DNA of 64,000 bases from Myroides sp. 1354 (lineage in GTDB: Bacteria > Bacteroidota > Bacteroidia > Flavobacteriales > Flavobacteriaceae). Shown in pieces: positions 26,106 through 35,520 of the stretch. The stretch is taken from assembly GCF_030324495.1 (NCBI RefSeq), contig NZ_JACAGN010000014.1:149-64148 (forward strand). Reading direction: 5' to 3'. Below the pieces are notes generated by a model that had not been told where the DNA came from, made no database searches, and saw only the letters and a list, made by a program, of their open reading frames with translations. Position 1 is the first letter of the stretch; each line of letters begins with the position of its first letter. The translations under genes were made by a program, and so were the position numbers.

Positions 26106-27425
26106 ATGAAAAACCTTTTTCTACTTCCACGCGTCTATATAGGATTCGGTATTCTTATCGTACTGTTTATCCTATCTTTCCTATTCCCTGTTTTATTTAC
26201 CATAACATGGGGACTTGCTGGCGTGGGGTTTATGCTCCTTCTTACGGATTATCTCGTGTTATTTCGCGGTAAGGATAAATTGATTGCACAGCGTTATTTA
26301 CCCGAAAAATTGTCCAATGGAGATGACAATCCCATTGAGATTCAACTGACCAATAACTACAATTTTTCTGTTAACTGTCAAATCATTGATGAAATTCCCT
26401 TTCAATTTCAACAACGCGACTTCTTGTTAGAGCAACCACTGCAAATAGCTCAAACCAAGCGATTAACCTATGTAGTATCGCCTAAATTTAGAGGGGAATA
26501 TCACTTTGGAAAGCTCAATGTTTACGTCAATTCGCCCTTACAATTAGTAGCAAAACGCTATATTTTTTCTGAAGGTCAGATGTTGCCGTGTTATCCATCT
26601 TTCATTCAAATGAGGAAATACGATTTGATTGCCTTTGCCAAAAATAAATACGCTTTTGGATTAAAGAAATTGAGAAAAATAGGAAATACGACTGAATTTG
26701 AACAAATCAAAGAATACGTTTCGGGTGATGATATACGCACCATTAATTGGAAGGCAACGGCCAAGAAAAACGAACTCATGGTCAATCAATTCCTCGATGA
26801 AAATACAGAAACCGTTTATTCGATTATCGATAAAGGTCGATTAATGCAAATGCCTTTTGAAGGAATGTCTTTACTCAATTATGCCATTAACTCTACCCTG
26901 GCTATTTCAAACGTTGTTTTAAAGAAAAACGACCGTGCAGGAATGCTCTCTTTTTCAAAGAAAGTAGAAAATATCGTTGCAGCATCAAATAAACGCACAC
27001 ATTTACAAAAGATTATCAGCAGTTTATACAACTTGGAAACTAATTTTAGTGAAAGCGATTTTGGCCACCTATACAGCGCAGTGAAACAAAGTATTACGCA
27101 TCGCAGTTTATTGTTGCTGTACACAAATTTTGAATCCCTTTCCAGTTTAGAACGACAATTACCCTATTTACGTGCTATGGCAAAGAGTCACGTCTTGGTG
27201 GTTATCTTCTTTGAGAATACAGAGCTCAAAGCCCTTACAGAAAAGAAGATTAAAAATACAGATGAAATTATAGACAAAATTGTTGCAGAAAAATTTAACT
27301 TTGAAAAGCGTTTAATCGCCAATGAATTGACCAAATACGGCATACAGAGTATTCTGACTACTCCGCAAAATCTATCCATTGAAACGATTAATATGTACCT
27401 AAAAATCAAGGCAAAAGGTTTCTAA
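26106..27425 (+). CDS. DUF58 protein, MoxR partner
   Basis: 439 residues. Two N-terminal membrane helices (about 8-50) are followed by a beta domain and the DUF58 core around residues 195-240 (GNTTEFEQIKEYVSGDDIRTINWKATAK, quoted in parts: TEFEQIKEYVSGDDIRTINW) and a von Willebrand-type C-terminal part. The motif GDDxRxINWKAxA is the hallmark of the family. It is the normal client or adaptor of the MoxR ATPase encoded just upstream. Last gene of the cluster; the methyltransferase at 27429 begins 3 bases later. Confidence 0.9.
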   Translation: MKNLFLLPRVYIGFGILIVLFILSFLFPVLFTITWGLAGVGFMLLLTDYLVLFRGKDKLIAQRYLPEKLSNGDDNPIEIQLTNNYNFSVNCQIIDEIPFQFQQRDFLLEQPLQIAQTKRLTYVVSPKFRGEYHFGKLNVYVNSPLQLVAKRYIFSEGQMLPCYPSFIQMRKYDLIAFAKNKYAFGLKKLRKIGNTTEFEQIKEYVSGDDIRTINWKATAKKNELMVNQFLDENTETVYSIIDKGRLMQMPFEGMSLLNYAINSTLAISNVVLKKNDRAGMLSFSKKVENIVAASNKRTHLQKIISSLYNLETNFSESDFGHLYSAVKQSITHRSLLLLYTNFESLSSLERQLPYLRAMAKSHVLVVIFFENTELKALTEKKIKNTDEIIDKIVAEKFNFEKRLIANELTKYGIQSILTTPQNLSIETINMYLKIKAKGF

Positions 27426-27428
27426 ATT

Positions 27429-28226
27429 ATGATTACAAAAAAAATAGAAAGCACACAAAATCCCCTAATAAAAAATATTCTTCAACTACAAGAGAAAGCG
27501 AGGACGCGAAAGAAAGAGGGCTTATTTATCATTGAAGGACTGAGAGAATTAGAACTTGCTCAAGCAGGTGGCTACCAATTGGACACTTTATTATTTTGTC
27601 CAGCTATTGTATCTTTCGAGTCTTTAAAATCCTTTATCAATCAACAGATACAGTGTATTGAGATTACCAAAGACGTCTACCAAAAATTGGCCTATCGCGA
27701 TTCTACAGAGGGAGTTTTGGCTTTAGCAAAGACCAAAACACATGCCTTAGAACACTTAGAATTACCAGAAAACCCTATTATTCTAGTAGCGGAAGCTACA
27801 GAGAAGCCAGGAAATATTGGCGCTATGTTACGCACAGCTGATGCAGCTCATATTGATGCGGTCATCATTGCTAATCCGCGAACAGACTTATACAATCCCA
27901 ATATCATACGCTCTAGTGTGGGTTGTTTATTCACCAATCAAATTGCCGTAGCCACCACAGAGGAAGCCATTGCCTTTTTAAAAGCACGTGGCATTCACAC
28001 TTATGCAGCTACTTTACAAAATTCATGTAGTTATCACACCCAAGATTACACTGCACCTACTGCTTTTGTTGTAGGAACTGAAGCAACGGGATTAACCCAA
28101 GCATGGCGCGAAAGCAGTACACAGAATATTATTATACCAATGAGTGGTACGATTGACTCGATGAATGTCTCTGTTGCAGCTTCTATTTTGCTTTATGAAG
28201 CAAAAAGACAACGCAACTTTAGCTAA
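27429..28226 (+). CDS. SpoU/TrmH-family RNA 2'-O-methyltransferase
   Basis: 265 residues. An N-terminal RNA-binding substrate domain (about 1-100, LIIEGLRELELA) precedes the knotted SPOUT domain with its three motifs: NIGAMLRTADA, GTEATGLT and IIPMSGTIDSMNVSVAASI (the last one split across about 238-257). It methylates a ribose in rRNA or tRNA. The exact site is not readable. It follows the DUF58 gene by 3 bases and could be co-transcribed with the MoxR cluster, though the functions seem unrelated. Confidence 0.9.
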   Translation: MITKKIESTQNPLIKNILQLQEKARTRKKEGLFIIEGLRELELAQAGGYQLDTLLFCPAIVSFESLKSFINQQIQCIEITKDVYQKLAYRDSTEGVLALAKTKTHALEHLELPENPIILVAEATEKPGNIGAMLRTADAAHIDAVIIANPRTDLYNPNIIRSSVGCLFTNQIAVATTEEAIAFLKARGIHTYAATLQNSCSYHTQDYTAPTAFVVGTEATGLTQAWRESSTQNIIIPMSGTIDSMNVSVAASILLYEAKRQRNFS

Positions 28227-28311
28227 GAACGCGAGTACCCCTAACCTACCCGAAAAAAACGTATGCTTTGAATCAAGTGTTTTATTGCTTATCTTGCCTA
28301 TAAAACACATT

Positions 28312-29040
28312 ATGATGAAAAAGAATTTAATTGTTATTACGGGGGCTAGTTCTGGTTTTGGGCTTGAATTAGCAAAAGCCTTTGCTCAGGATGGATATCC
28401 CCTGCTACTTTTAGCGCGTAGAATCGAAAAAATGGAAGCCCTTAATCTTCCCAATACCCTTTGTAGAAAAGTCGATGTTACTGATAAACAAGCTTTTGAG
28501 GTGGCCGTTCGAGAAGCAGAATCCCAATACGGTAAAACGGATTTATTGATCAACAATGCAGGTATTATGTTATTGGGTGACTTGGCAATACAAGATACAG
28601 CAGAGTGGAAGAAAATGCTCGATGTCAATGTACTTGGTGTTATGAATGGTATGCAAATTGTCATGAATGACATGAAAGCAAGACAGCACGGAACCATTAT
28701 TAACATCTCTTCAATGGCTGGTGTCATGCCTTTTGGCAATCACGCCGCTTATTGCGCTAGTAAATACGCTGTGAGAGGAGTTACACAAACCGCTCGTTTG
28801 GAGTTAAGTCCACACAATGTTCGCGTTATTGTCGTTGAACCTGGAGCAGTTGAAACTGAATTATTGAGTCATACCACAACACCTGAAATTATTGAAAATT
28901 ACGAAAATTGGAAGCAATCCGTAGGTGCAGTTAATATTACGGCTGCTGACGTAGCTAAAACCATTAAGTTTACCTATGAGCTTCCTCAATCTGTATTAAT
29001 TAGAGAATTGTTAATTTCCGATACAAAACAAGATGCTTAA
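28312..29040 (+). CDS. Short-chain dehydrogenase/reductase
   Basis: 242 residues from the ATG at 28312 (MMKKNLIVITGASSG; 28315 is equally possible). Longer readings from 28165 overlap the methyltransferase gene. The cofactor motif TGASSGFG, the NNAG motif (LINNAGIM), and the catalytic Ser-Tyr-Lys (ISSMAG and YCASKYAV) are all present. It belongs to the YdfG / serine-3-dehydrogenase-like group (NADP-dependent, cytoplasmic). The substrate is not determined. Confidence 0.9.
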   Translation: MMKKNLIVITGASSGFGLELAKAFAQDGYPLLLLARRIEKMEALNLPNTLCRKVDVTDKQAFEVAVREAESQYGKTDLLINNAGIMLLGDLAIQDTAEWKKMLDVNVLGVMNGMQIVMNDMKARQHGTIINISSMAGVMPFGNHAAYCASKYAVRGVTQTARLELSPHNVRVIVVEPGAVETELLSHTTTPEIIENYENWKQSVGAVNITAADVAKTIKFTYELPQSVLIRELLISDTKQDA

Positions 29041-29152
29041 ATATACTTCTGAAAGAAATGTAAGTAGTTCCTAACAATAAAGCAATCAAGTTGACGTTTT
29101 TAGTTAATAGAATTAAAATGTTAATCTCGCATTACAACAAGTATATTTTATT

Positions 29153-29160
29153 TATATTTG
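29153..29160 (+). promoter_or_regulatory. -7 box TATATTTG of the barrel gene
   Basis: Matches TAnnTTTG and ends 47 bases before the ATG at 29208. No canonical TTG is at the right distance. Confidence 0.45.
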
Positions 29161-29207
29161 ATTTTTATTAATTTTTCCTTAACAAAAACTAAAACAGACG
29201 AAGCGCT

Positions 29208-29852
29208 ATGAAAAGAAGCAACAGATTCTTTAACTTATTCACCCTTACTTTACTTCTTTCTTTTACTCAAGCAGCCCTGGCTCAATTTAAGCCAAAATAC
29301 AATTACGAAGAGCGTTTACACTACAACTATCCTTGGAAAGTAAACGTTCAAATGAGTATGCTTAACAATAATTTTAGTTGGGATGATCCCACAAATTTTG
29401 ACGAATTAAAAGCGGCTACTTTACCTAAATTATCCGTAGAATACTATGCCGGGAAAAACATCAGTTTTAAACTAGGTGTATTGTCTAGTGAAGTAAAGAC
29501 CAATGATATTGTTAATGGACAAGTGGCACACGATAAATTTAACGTTTTTGCTGTTGATGCGACTATGGTGTACAGCCTAGGAGGTTTGTTTAACATTCCC
29601 ATTGTTGATCCTTATCTTGAAACAGGATTGGGTTATACAAAATTCAACAAAGATGACAAAGCGATGTTCAACTTTGGTGGAGGAGTAAACATCTGGTTAT
29701 CAGACACTGGATTATTCAAAACAGGACAATTCAACCGTGATTTATTTATCAATCGCTTTGGATTAAACCTTGAAGTTTTAGGCAAAAAGAACCTAAGTGG
29801 AGGACCAGGAAACAATGTTCAAATTAACGGAGGGGTATTCTTTGTATTCTAA
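29208..29852 (+). CDS. Outer membrane beta-barrel protein
   Basis: 214 residues. The signal peptide ends in AALA|Q (about residue 25). The mature part is rich in alternating strands and closes with the aromatic-ended strand GGVFFVF, typical for barrels assembled by BamA. It resembles the N-terminal barrel of flavobacterial OmpA-type proteins without the peptidoglycan-binding domain (WKVNVQMSMLNNNFSWDD; YLETGLGYTKF). Function unknown. It has its own promoter and is followed by a long hairpin. Confidence 0.8.
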   Translation: MKRSNRFFNLFTLTLLLSFTQAALAQFKPKYNYEERLHYNYPWKVNVQMSMLNNNFSWDDPTNFDELKAATLPKLSVEYYAGKNISFKLGVLSSEVKTNDIVNGQVAHDKFNVFAVDATMVYSLGGLFNIPIVDPYLETGLGYTKFNKDDKAMFNFGGGVNIWLSDTGLFKTGQFNRDLFINRFGLNLEVLGKKNLSGGPGNNVQINGGVFFVF

Positions 29853-29898
29853 ACTACAAAAATAAATTGGCGATTCCGAAAGCCATAGAAAAAAACAA

Positions 29899-29932
29899 CA
29901 AGTAGGGGTGTATTGCGATACACCCCTACTTG
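29899..29932. repeat. REP-like perfect hairpin with CACCCCTAC arm
   Basis: CAAGTAGGGGTGTAT and ATACACCCCTACTTG form a perfect 15-base-pair stem around TGCG. The GTAGGGG/CCCCTAC end is shared with the GGGCACAG...CTGTGCCCCTAC hairpins at 3329, 4387 and 55129. It lies 47 bases after the barrel gene and 55 bases before relA/spoT. Confidence 0.8.
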
Positions 29933-29986
29933 CATATACAGGCTTTTTTTCTTACATTTAGTATATCTTTATCGATTAATAGTAGT

Positions 29987-32203
29987 ATGACAGAAGCAGA
30001 AATTGAATTAGAAAATAAGGCAATAGCAAAAGAGTACAAGGAGTTACTGAAAATCAGTTATCAAACCTTATCTGATGCAGATAAAAAATTAATTAGAAAG
30101 GCGTTTGACGTTGCCGTTGATGCACATAAAGATCAACGCAGAAAATCTGGGGAAGCCTATATTTTTCACCCTATCGCCGTTGCAAAAATTGTCGCTTCTG
30201 AAATTGGATTAGGTGCAACCTCAATCGCAGCAGCTTTAATGCACGACGTGGTCGAAGATACGGATATTACCGTGGAACAAATTGAAGAGTGGTTTAATCC
30301 CAAAATTGCTAAGATTGTAGAGGGATTAACGAAAATGGCTATGTTAGAGCCTGATTCCCATATCTCCATGCAAGCGGAAAACTACCGTAAAATGTTGCTG
30401 ACCTTAAATGACGACGTTCGCGTAATCCTTATTAAAATTGCCGATCGCTTACACAATATGCAAACCATGGAGAGCATGGTAGATTACAAACAGGCAAAAA
30501 TCGCCTCAGAAACACTGTATATCTACGCACCACTCGCCCATCGTTTAGGATTGTTTAACATCAAAACAAAACTAGAAGACTTAGGCCTAAAATACACCGA
30601 ACCTGAAGTGTATAGAGACATTGTACTCAAAATGAAGGAAACCAAAGAAGAGCAAGAAGCTTATATCAAATCGGTTTCTGATATCTTGACACAATCCCTT
30701 GATGAAGAACGCATTCAGTATTCGATGAAAGGTCGACCGAAATCCATTTATTCGATTCGACGCAAAATGAAGGCACAAAATGTGACCTTTGATGAAGTAT
30801 ACGATAAATTTGCATTGCGCATTATTTATAAATCAACCCCGCACGAAGAAAAATTCATTGCGTGGAAAATTTATTCTATCGTGACAGATCACTTCCGTCC
30901 TAGCCCTAGTCGTTTAAGAGATTGGATTTCATCTCCTAAATCAACGGGATATGAAGCCTTACACATCACCGTTATGGGACCTAAAGGACGCTGGGTTGAA
31001 ATACAAATCCGAAGTGAACGCATGGACGAAATTGCCGAACAAGGTTATGCGGCACATTACAAATACAAACAAGGAGTTACGGAAGAAAACAGTTTGGATT
31101 TGTGGCTAAACCAATTGAAAGAGGCTCTTGAAAACGCAGAAACCAATGCCGTTGATTTCGTTGAAGACTTTAAATTAAGTCTCTATGCAAAAGAGATTTA
31201 CGTCTTTACCCCTAAAGGAGAGATTAAATCTCTTCCAAAAGGAGCTACTGCTTTAGATTTTGCTTTTGCCATTCACTCGGAGATTGGTTTAAAAACAAGA
31301 GGAACCCGTGTTAATGGGCGTCTTGTTCCACTAAACCATATCTTATCTAGTGGAGATCAAGTGGAGATTATAACTTCAGAAAATAAAAAACCCAATGTCA
31401 ATTGGCTGGATTATGTGACGACTAGTAGAGCTCGCAATAAAATCAAAAGCTCTTTAAACGAGAATACCAAAAAAATTGCAGATGAAGGAAAAGAACAGTT
31501 ACAACGAAAGCTAAAACACTTAAAAATTAATCTAGACGAAACAACAGTTAATGAGATGGTGAATCATTTCAAACTCAAAACAAGTCAAGATTTATTTTAT
31601 CGCGTTGGTGCGGGTTTAATTGACAATGCTCAGTTAAAAGAATATGCATCCAAACGCAACAATACACTCTTTAACTTTTTCAAGAAAAGCATTAAGAGAA
31701 CACCTTCTACTCCAATTGTTCAAGAAACCGAAGATAAAAAAGCACTGGATTTACTTGTGTTTGGAAAAGATAAAGAGAAATTGGATTACAAATTAGCGAC
31801 TTGTTGCAATCCAATTCCAGGAGACGATGTTTTTGGATTTGTCACCATTAACGAAGGAATAAAAGTACACAAAACCGATTGCCCTAATGCAATTAGTATG
31901 CGTTCAAATTACGCTTACCGCATTATGCAAGCCCATTGGGTAGCTTCTTCAACTTCGTTGAATTTCGAGGCGACCATTAATATTACTGGATTAGATTCCG
32001 CAGGTTTAACCACGGAAATTACCAAGATTATTATGGAGAGTAAAGCTGTAAACATTCGCAGTATCGCCTTGAGTGAAAATGCAGGTTTATTTAAAGGATC
32101 GATTACGGTTATCGTTCCAAACAACGATATTCTGAAAAAGATGATCACCAATATTAAGAAAATCGAAGGAGTAGATAAAGTCACTCGTGTAAACACCAAT
32201 TAA
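29987..32203 (+). CDS. relA/spoT: RelA/SpoT bifunctional (p)ppGpp synthetase/hydrolase
   Basis: 738 residues from the ATG at 29987; an in-frame ATG at 29930 lies against the hairpin and is less likely. The HD hydrolase domain (about 45-200) has HDVVEDTD and ADRLHNM, so hydrolysis should be active. The synthetase domain (about 235-350) has GRPKSIYSI and STGYEALH, then TGS (about 395-455, YVFTPKGEIKSLPKGAT) and a C-terminal ACT domain (about 665-738). It controls the stringent response by making and degrading (p)ppGpp. Both activities seem intact, as expected for a single-RSH organism. It is followed by the Fur-like gene and purA. Confidence 0.95.
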   Translation: MTEAEIELENKAIAKEYKELLKISYQTLSDADKKLIRKAFDVAVDAHKDQRRKSGEAYIFHPIAVAKIVASEIGLGATSIAAALMHDVVEDTDITVEQIEEWFNPKIAKIVEGLTKMAMLEPDSHISMQAENYRKMLLTLNDDVRVILIKIADRLHNMQTMESMVDYKQAKIASETLYIYAPLAHRLGLFNIKTKLEDLGLKYTEPEVYRDIVLKMKETKEEQEAYIKSVSDILTQSLDEERIQYSMKGRPKSIYSIRRKMKAQNVTFDEVYDKFALRIIYKSTPHEEKFIAWKIYSIVTDHFRPSPSRLRDWISSPKSTGYEALHITVMGPKGRWVEIQIRSERMDEIAEQGYAAHYKYKQGVTEENSLDLWLNQLKEALENAETNAVDFVEDFKLSLYAKEIYVFTPKGEIKSLPKGATALDFAFAIHSEIGLKTRGTRVNGRLVPLNHILSSGDQVEIITSENKKPNVNWLDYVTTSRARNKIKSSLNENTKKIADEGKEQLQRKLKHLKINLDETTVNEMVNHFKLKTSQDLFYRVGAGLIDNAQLKEYASKRNNTLFNFFKKSIKRTPSTPIVQETEDKKALDLLVFGKDKEKLDYKLATCCNPIPGDDVFGFVTINEGIKVHKTDCPNAISMRSNYAYRIMQAHWVASSTSLNFEATINITGLDSAGLTTEITKIIMESKAVNIRSIALSENAGLFKGSITVIVPNNDILKKMITNIKKIEGVDKVTRVNTN

Positions 32204-32278
32204 ACACAGTACACCTGTCTGTATTTAATTTAAAAAAGATAATCAATCAATTAATTTTCTCACAAGAGAAATTACAAC

Positions 32279-32286
32279 TATATTTG
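32279..32286 (+). promoter_or_regulatory. -7 box TATATTTG of the Fur-like gene
   Basis: Matches TAnnTTTG and ends 17 bases before the ATG at 32304, giving a very short leader. No clear TTG at -33. Confidence 0.5.
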
Positions 32287-32303
32287 CATTTTAGTATTTA
32301 GTT

Positions 32304-32762
32304 ATGGGAAGCGAGAATAATCAAGAAATAGTAAAAAACGTTTTTACGAAATTTTTAGAAGAAAGAGGTCATCGAAAAACGCCTGAACGATACGCTATTT
32401 TACAAGAAATTTACGATAGTGAGGAGCATTTTGATATTGAGTCTTTGTACATCAAAATGAAGAATAAAAACTATCGAGTTAGTAGAGCAACGCTGTACAA
32501 TACTATTGAAATTTTATTAGAGTGTGGTTTAGTTCGAAGACATCAATTTGGACAAAACCAAGCGCATTACGAGAAGTCGTATTTCGACAAACAACACGAT
32601 CACATCATCCTAACTGACACAGGAGAAGTGATTGAGTTCTGTGATCCTCGTATTCAAACAATTAAAAAAACAATAGAAGATATTTTTAATATTGAGATTC
32701 ACAATCACTCGTTGTATTTCTATGGAAATAGAAAGACGAATGAAGAAGAGTCTGAATCCTAA
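32304..32762 (+). CDS. Fur-family transcriptional regulator
   Basis: 152 residues. The N-terminal winged helix (about 10-90) has the Fur recognition-helix segment [17 protein letters not shown], and the C-terminal dimer domain has the metal-site motif [17 protein letters not shown] and [10 protein letters not shown]. The CxxC that holds structural zinc in E. coli Fur (CLDCG) is replaced by ILTDTG. Its metal (iron, zinc or peroxide-sensing) cannot be assigned from sequence. Position between relA/spoT and purA is conserved in Flavobacteriia. It is a candidate regulator of the siderophore operon at 45208-51087. Confidence 0.88.
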   Translation: MGSENNQEIVKNVFTKFLEERGHRKTPERYAILQEIYDSEEHFDIESLYIKMKNKNYRVSRATLYNTIEILLECGLVRRHQFGQNQAHYEKSYFDKQHDHIILTDTGEVIEFCDPRIQTIKKTIEDIFNIEIHNHSLYFYGNRKTNEEESES

Positions 32763-32796
32763 CACAACTAATTTAAAACTTTAACAACACAAAAGA

Positions 32797-34068
32797 ATGG
32801 CAGTAGATTTACTACTTGGCTTGCAGTGGGGTGATGAAGGTAAGGGAAAAATTGTGGATGTCCTTACTTCAAAATACGACATTATTGCACGCTTTCAAGG
32901 TGGACCAAATGCAGGACACACCTTAGAATTTGACGGAATTAAACACGTTCTTCGCACAATTCCTTCTGGTATTTTTCATAAAGATTCAATCAACATCATC
33001 GGAAACGGTGTGGTAATTGACCCTGTTGTTTTCATGAAAGAAATTGAAGGTTTAGCGCAATTCAACATCGATTTTGTTAATCGTTTGTTGATTTCTAGAA
33101 AAGCGCATTTAATTCTTCCTACGCACCGTTTACTTGATGCTGCTTCTGAAGCTGCAAAAGGAAAAGCAAAAATCGGTTCTACATTAAAGGGAATCGGTCC
33201 TACGTATATGGACAAAACCGGTAGAAACGGTCTTCGTGTTGGTGATATTGAATTAGAGGATTTCGAGCAAAGATATCGCGCATTAGCAGATAAGCATGAA
33301 TCAATGATTAAATTCCACGATGTGGACATGCAATACAATTTAGCTGAATTAGAGGAAGAATTCTTCCAAGCAGTTAAAGAATTACAAAAATTAACTTTCA
33401 TTGATAGCGAGGAGTACTTGAATCGCGCATTGAAAGATGGTAAAACAATCTTAGCTGAAGGAGCACAAGGATCGTTATTGGATATTGACTTCGGAACCTA
33501 TCCTTTTGTAACGTCTTCAAATACTACAGCAGCTGGTGCTTGTACTGGTTTAGGAATTGCTCCTAATCGCGTACAAGAAGTATTTGGTATTTTCAAAGCG
33601 TATACTACACGCGTTGGAAGCGGACCATTCCCAACAGAATTACACGACGAAGTAGGCGCTACTATGGCTTCTGTAGGACGTGAATTTGGTTCTGTTACTG
33701 GTCGTGCTAGAAGATGTGGATGGTTAGATTTAGTTGCTTTAAAATATGCTGTAGAAGTAAATGGTGTTACTGAACTTTACATGATGAAAGCAGACGTTTT
33801 ATCTGGTTTCGAAACATTAAAAGTTTGTACGAAATACTCTTACAAAGGAGAAACAATCAACTACCTTCCATATAATATCGAACCTGAAAACGTAGAGCCT
33901 ATTTACGAAGATATCAAAGGTTGGAACGCTGACTTAACAGGCATGACGTCTTATGAACAACTGCCTATCGAATTAAAAGAGTACATTCAATTCATTGAAA
34001 ACTACCTTGAAATTCCAGTAAAAGTTGTTTCTGTTGGTCCTGATAGAAAACAAACCATTGTAAAATAA
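32797..34068 (+). CDS. purA: Adenylosuccinate synthetase
   Basis: 423 residues of normal length. The GTP loop GDEGKGK is at residues 12-18, and the substrate-binding GPNAGHT, GIGPTYMDK and RARRCGWLD are all present. It joins IMP and aspartate with GTP to form adenylosuccinate, the first committed step to AMP. ppGpp inhibits this enzyme in many bacteria, which makes the neighbourhood with relA/spoT notable. 34 bases after the Fur-like gene, so co-transcription is likely. Confidence 0.97.
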   Translation: MAVDLLLGLQWGDEGKGKIVDVLTSKYDIIARFQGGPNAGHTLEFDGIKHVLRTIPSGIFHKDSINIIGNGVVIDPVVFMKEIEGLAQFNIDFVNRLLISRKAHLILPTHRLLDAASEAAKGKAKIGSTLKGIGPTYMDKTGRNGLRVGDIELEDFEQRYRALADKHESMIKFHDVDMQYNLAELEEEFFQAVKELQKLTFIDSEEYLNRALKDGKTILAEGAQGSLLDIDFGTYPFVTSSNTTAAGACTGLGIAPNRVQEVFGIFKAYTTRVGSGPFPTELHDEVGATMASVGREFGSVTGRARRCGWLDLVALKYAVEVNGVTELYMMKADVLSGFETLKVCTKYSYKGETINYLPYNIEPENVEPIYEDIKGWNADLTGMTSYEQLPIELKEYIQFIENYLEIPVKVVSVGPDRKQTIVK

Positions 34069-34070
34069 CA

Positions 34071-34103
34071 AAAATCCCACTTCATATGAAGTGGGATTTT
34101 TTT
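34071..34103 (+). terminator. Intrinsic terminator of purA
   Basis: AAAATCCCACTTCAT and ATGAAGTGGGATTTTTTT pair as a stem of 13 or more bases with a T run, 3 bases after the purA stop. The A run on the left allows use from the minus strand for the convergent DUF2235 gene too. Confidence 0.92.
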
Positions 34104-34114
34104 ATCCTCTTTTA

Positions 34115-35419
34115 TTAAGATCTGCCATAGTGAACTTCTCTAAACCACTGCGGGTTAGCAGGGGCATTGACAAAAAACGAAGGCAAACCAAAAGCAGATA
34201 AGATAAAATTCACATCATACTCTTCGTCATTAAGAGACGGATTAGCCGTTTTAATCTCTTGAATCTCATTCTCCAAAAGCTCTGGATCAAAAGTGTTTAA
34301 CCAATTGTTAACTCCTGTTCCTTCTTTTCCAAAATTAGCTGAAATATGGGTAAAATCAGTTAGAACACTGTAATTGTAACAAGGTCCTTTAAGGGGCACA
34401 TTGGAATTTACGTACGTTATAATATCATCGCGTAGTTGCAAAAGATGCTCATCTTCGACGGACGATTCATGCATAAATACCGTAGAATTAAAATACGTAT
34501 TTACAACAGAGACCATTACTTCCAAATAAGTAAAAGCTAATTCTATTTTTACACGTGGACGTTCAGACACCAAATTAAATAGTGTTGTATACGGTTTAAT
34601 GAATACATTAGAGCCCATAAGCGACTCCCAAATTGGCTGAAAAATAGAGCACGATAAGTTGTCTTTTACTGTTGTTTTAATAATGGATAAACTAGAAGCT
34701 AAATACACTTCTTCGGCTCTAATTTCATTTAAATATACATTTTCTACATCGGAGACATAACCGCCCCCTAGATCTGCATGTGCCCCTGGAACATAGATTT
34801 CCTTTACTTTAGCGGTATAGTGGTTTTCTAACCTCACAAAGGCGCCTAAATCTTCTGTACTCAGAATACTCGTCAAAGAAAAGTAGTAACGACATTCATT
34901 CATGGCACACAGATGCAAGATTTGATCTATTCGCTCCAACTCACTATCGTTAAAATGAATGGACACAGTTAGAGTAAAAAGCGAAACAACCGTATCCATA
35001 ATACCTAAATAGGCAATCTTAACCTGAGAATCAGCTAAAATCCTTTTGGCGAAATCACGTGCCAAGGTAGCTCCACGGCTAAAACCAAAAATTAAGAACT
35101 CCAAAGTCACCCCCGGATTTTTCTCTCTCATCTCCTTAAAATAATCCATTCCCTTGTTGAGCTTATCTGTATATGAATATCCAGAATATCCTATAGGATT
35201 GTTGCCTGTTCCTTTAGCATAAATAGAATCATCTTTGTTGTCTAAGGTTCCCACTCCTTCGACATAGAAACGATCACTAATTTGACAAGCATCAAACAAC
35301 TTCGCTATATTGGTTTTGTTTCCGTATTTGATGGGATCGCTTCCCGAATTTGTTTTATTGTTTCCAGTGCCGTCAAAAAACACGGCTATTCTCAAGGTAC
35401 TTTCTTGTATTGCTTTCAT
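34115..35419 (-). CDS. DUF2235 (Tle1-like) phospholipase/hydrolase
   Basis: 434 residues from the ATG at 35419 (MKAIQESTLRIAVFFDGTGNN, quoted to its core FFDGTGNN); an upstream ATG at 35479 is less likely. The DUF2235 alpha/beta-hydrolase fold shows the opening FDGTGN (15-20), the nucleophile elbow GFSRGA, and a HADLGGGY segment that should hold the catalytic His. The C-terminal REVHYGRS is typical of Bacteroidetes members. Many DUF2235 proteins are type VI secretion Tle1 phospholipase effectors acting on competitor membranes. No VgrG, PAAR or immunity lipoprotein is adjacent, so this is either an orphan effector or a cytoplasmic lipase. Confidence 0.82.
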   Translation of the reverse strand: MKAIQESTLRIAVFFDGTGNNKTNSGSDPIKYGNKTNIAKLFDACQISDRFYVEGVGTLDNKDDSIYAKGTGNNPIGYSGYSYTDKLNKGMDYFKEMREKNPGVTLEFLIFGFSRGATLARDFAKRILADSQVKIAYLGIMDTVVSLFTLTVSIHFNDSELERIDQILHLCAMNECRYYFSLTSILSTEDLGAFVRLENHYTAKVKEIYVPGAHADLGGGYVSDVENVYLNEIRAEEVYLASSLSIIKTTVKDNLSCSIFQPIWESLMGSNVFIKPYTTLFNLVSERPRVKIELAFTYLEVMVSVVNTYFNSTVFMHESSVEDEHLLQLRDDIITYVNSNVPLKGPCYNYSVLTDFTHISANFGKEGTGVNNWLNTFDPELLENEIQEIKTANPSLNDEEYDVNFILSAFGLPSFFVNAPANPQWFREVHYGRS

Positions 35420-35520
35420 AATAATTAAATTTAATTGGTGATTCATTAGAGGCAATAGCTCGTATCGTAGTAAGTACATCTAAAACCCAACCCTTCTTTC
35501 TAGTTCACCTACACTAAGGG

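Noticed and set aside
28165-28311. N-terminal extension of the SDR gene
   Set aside because: It overlaps the methyltransferase gene out of frame; the cofactor motif needs a start at 28312 or 28315.
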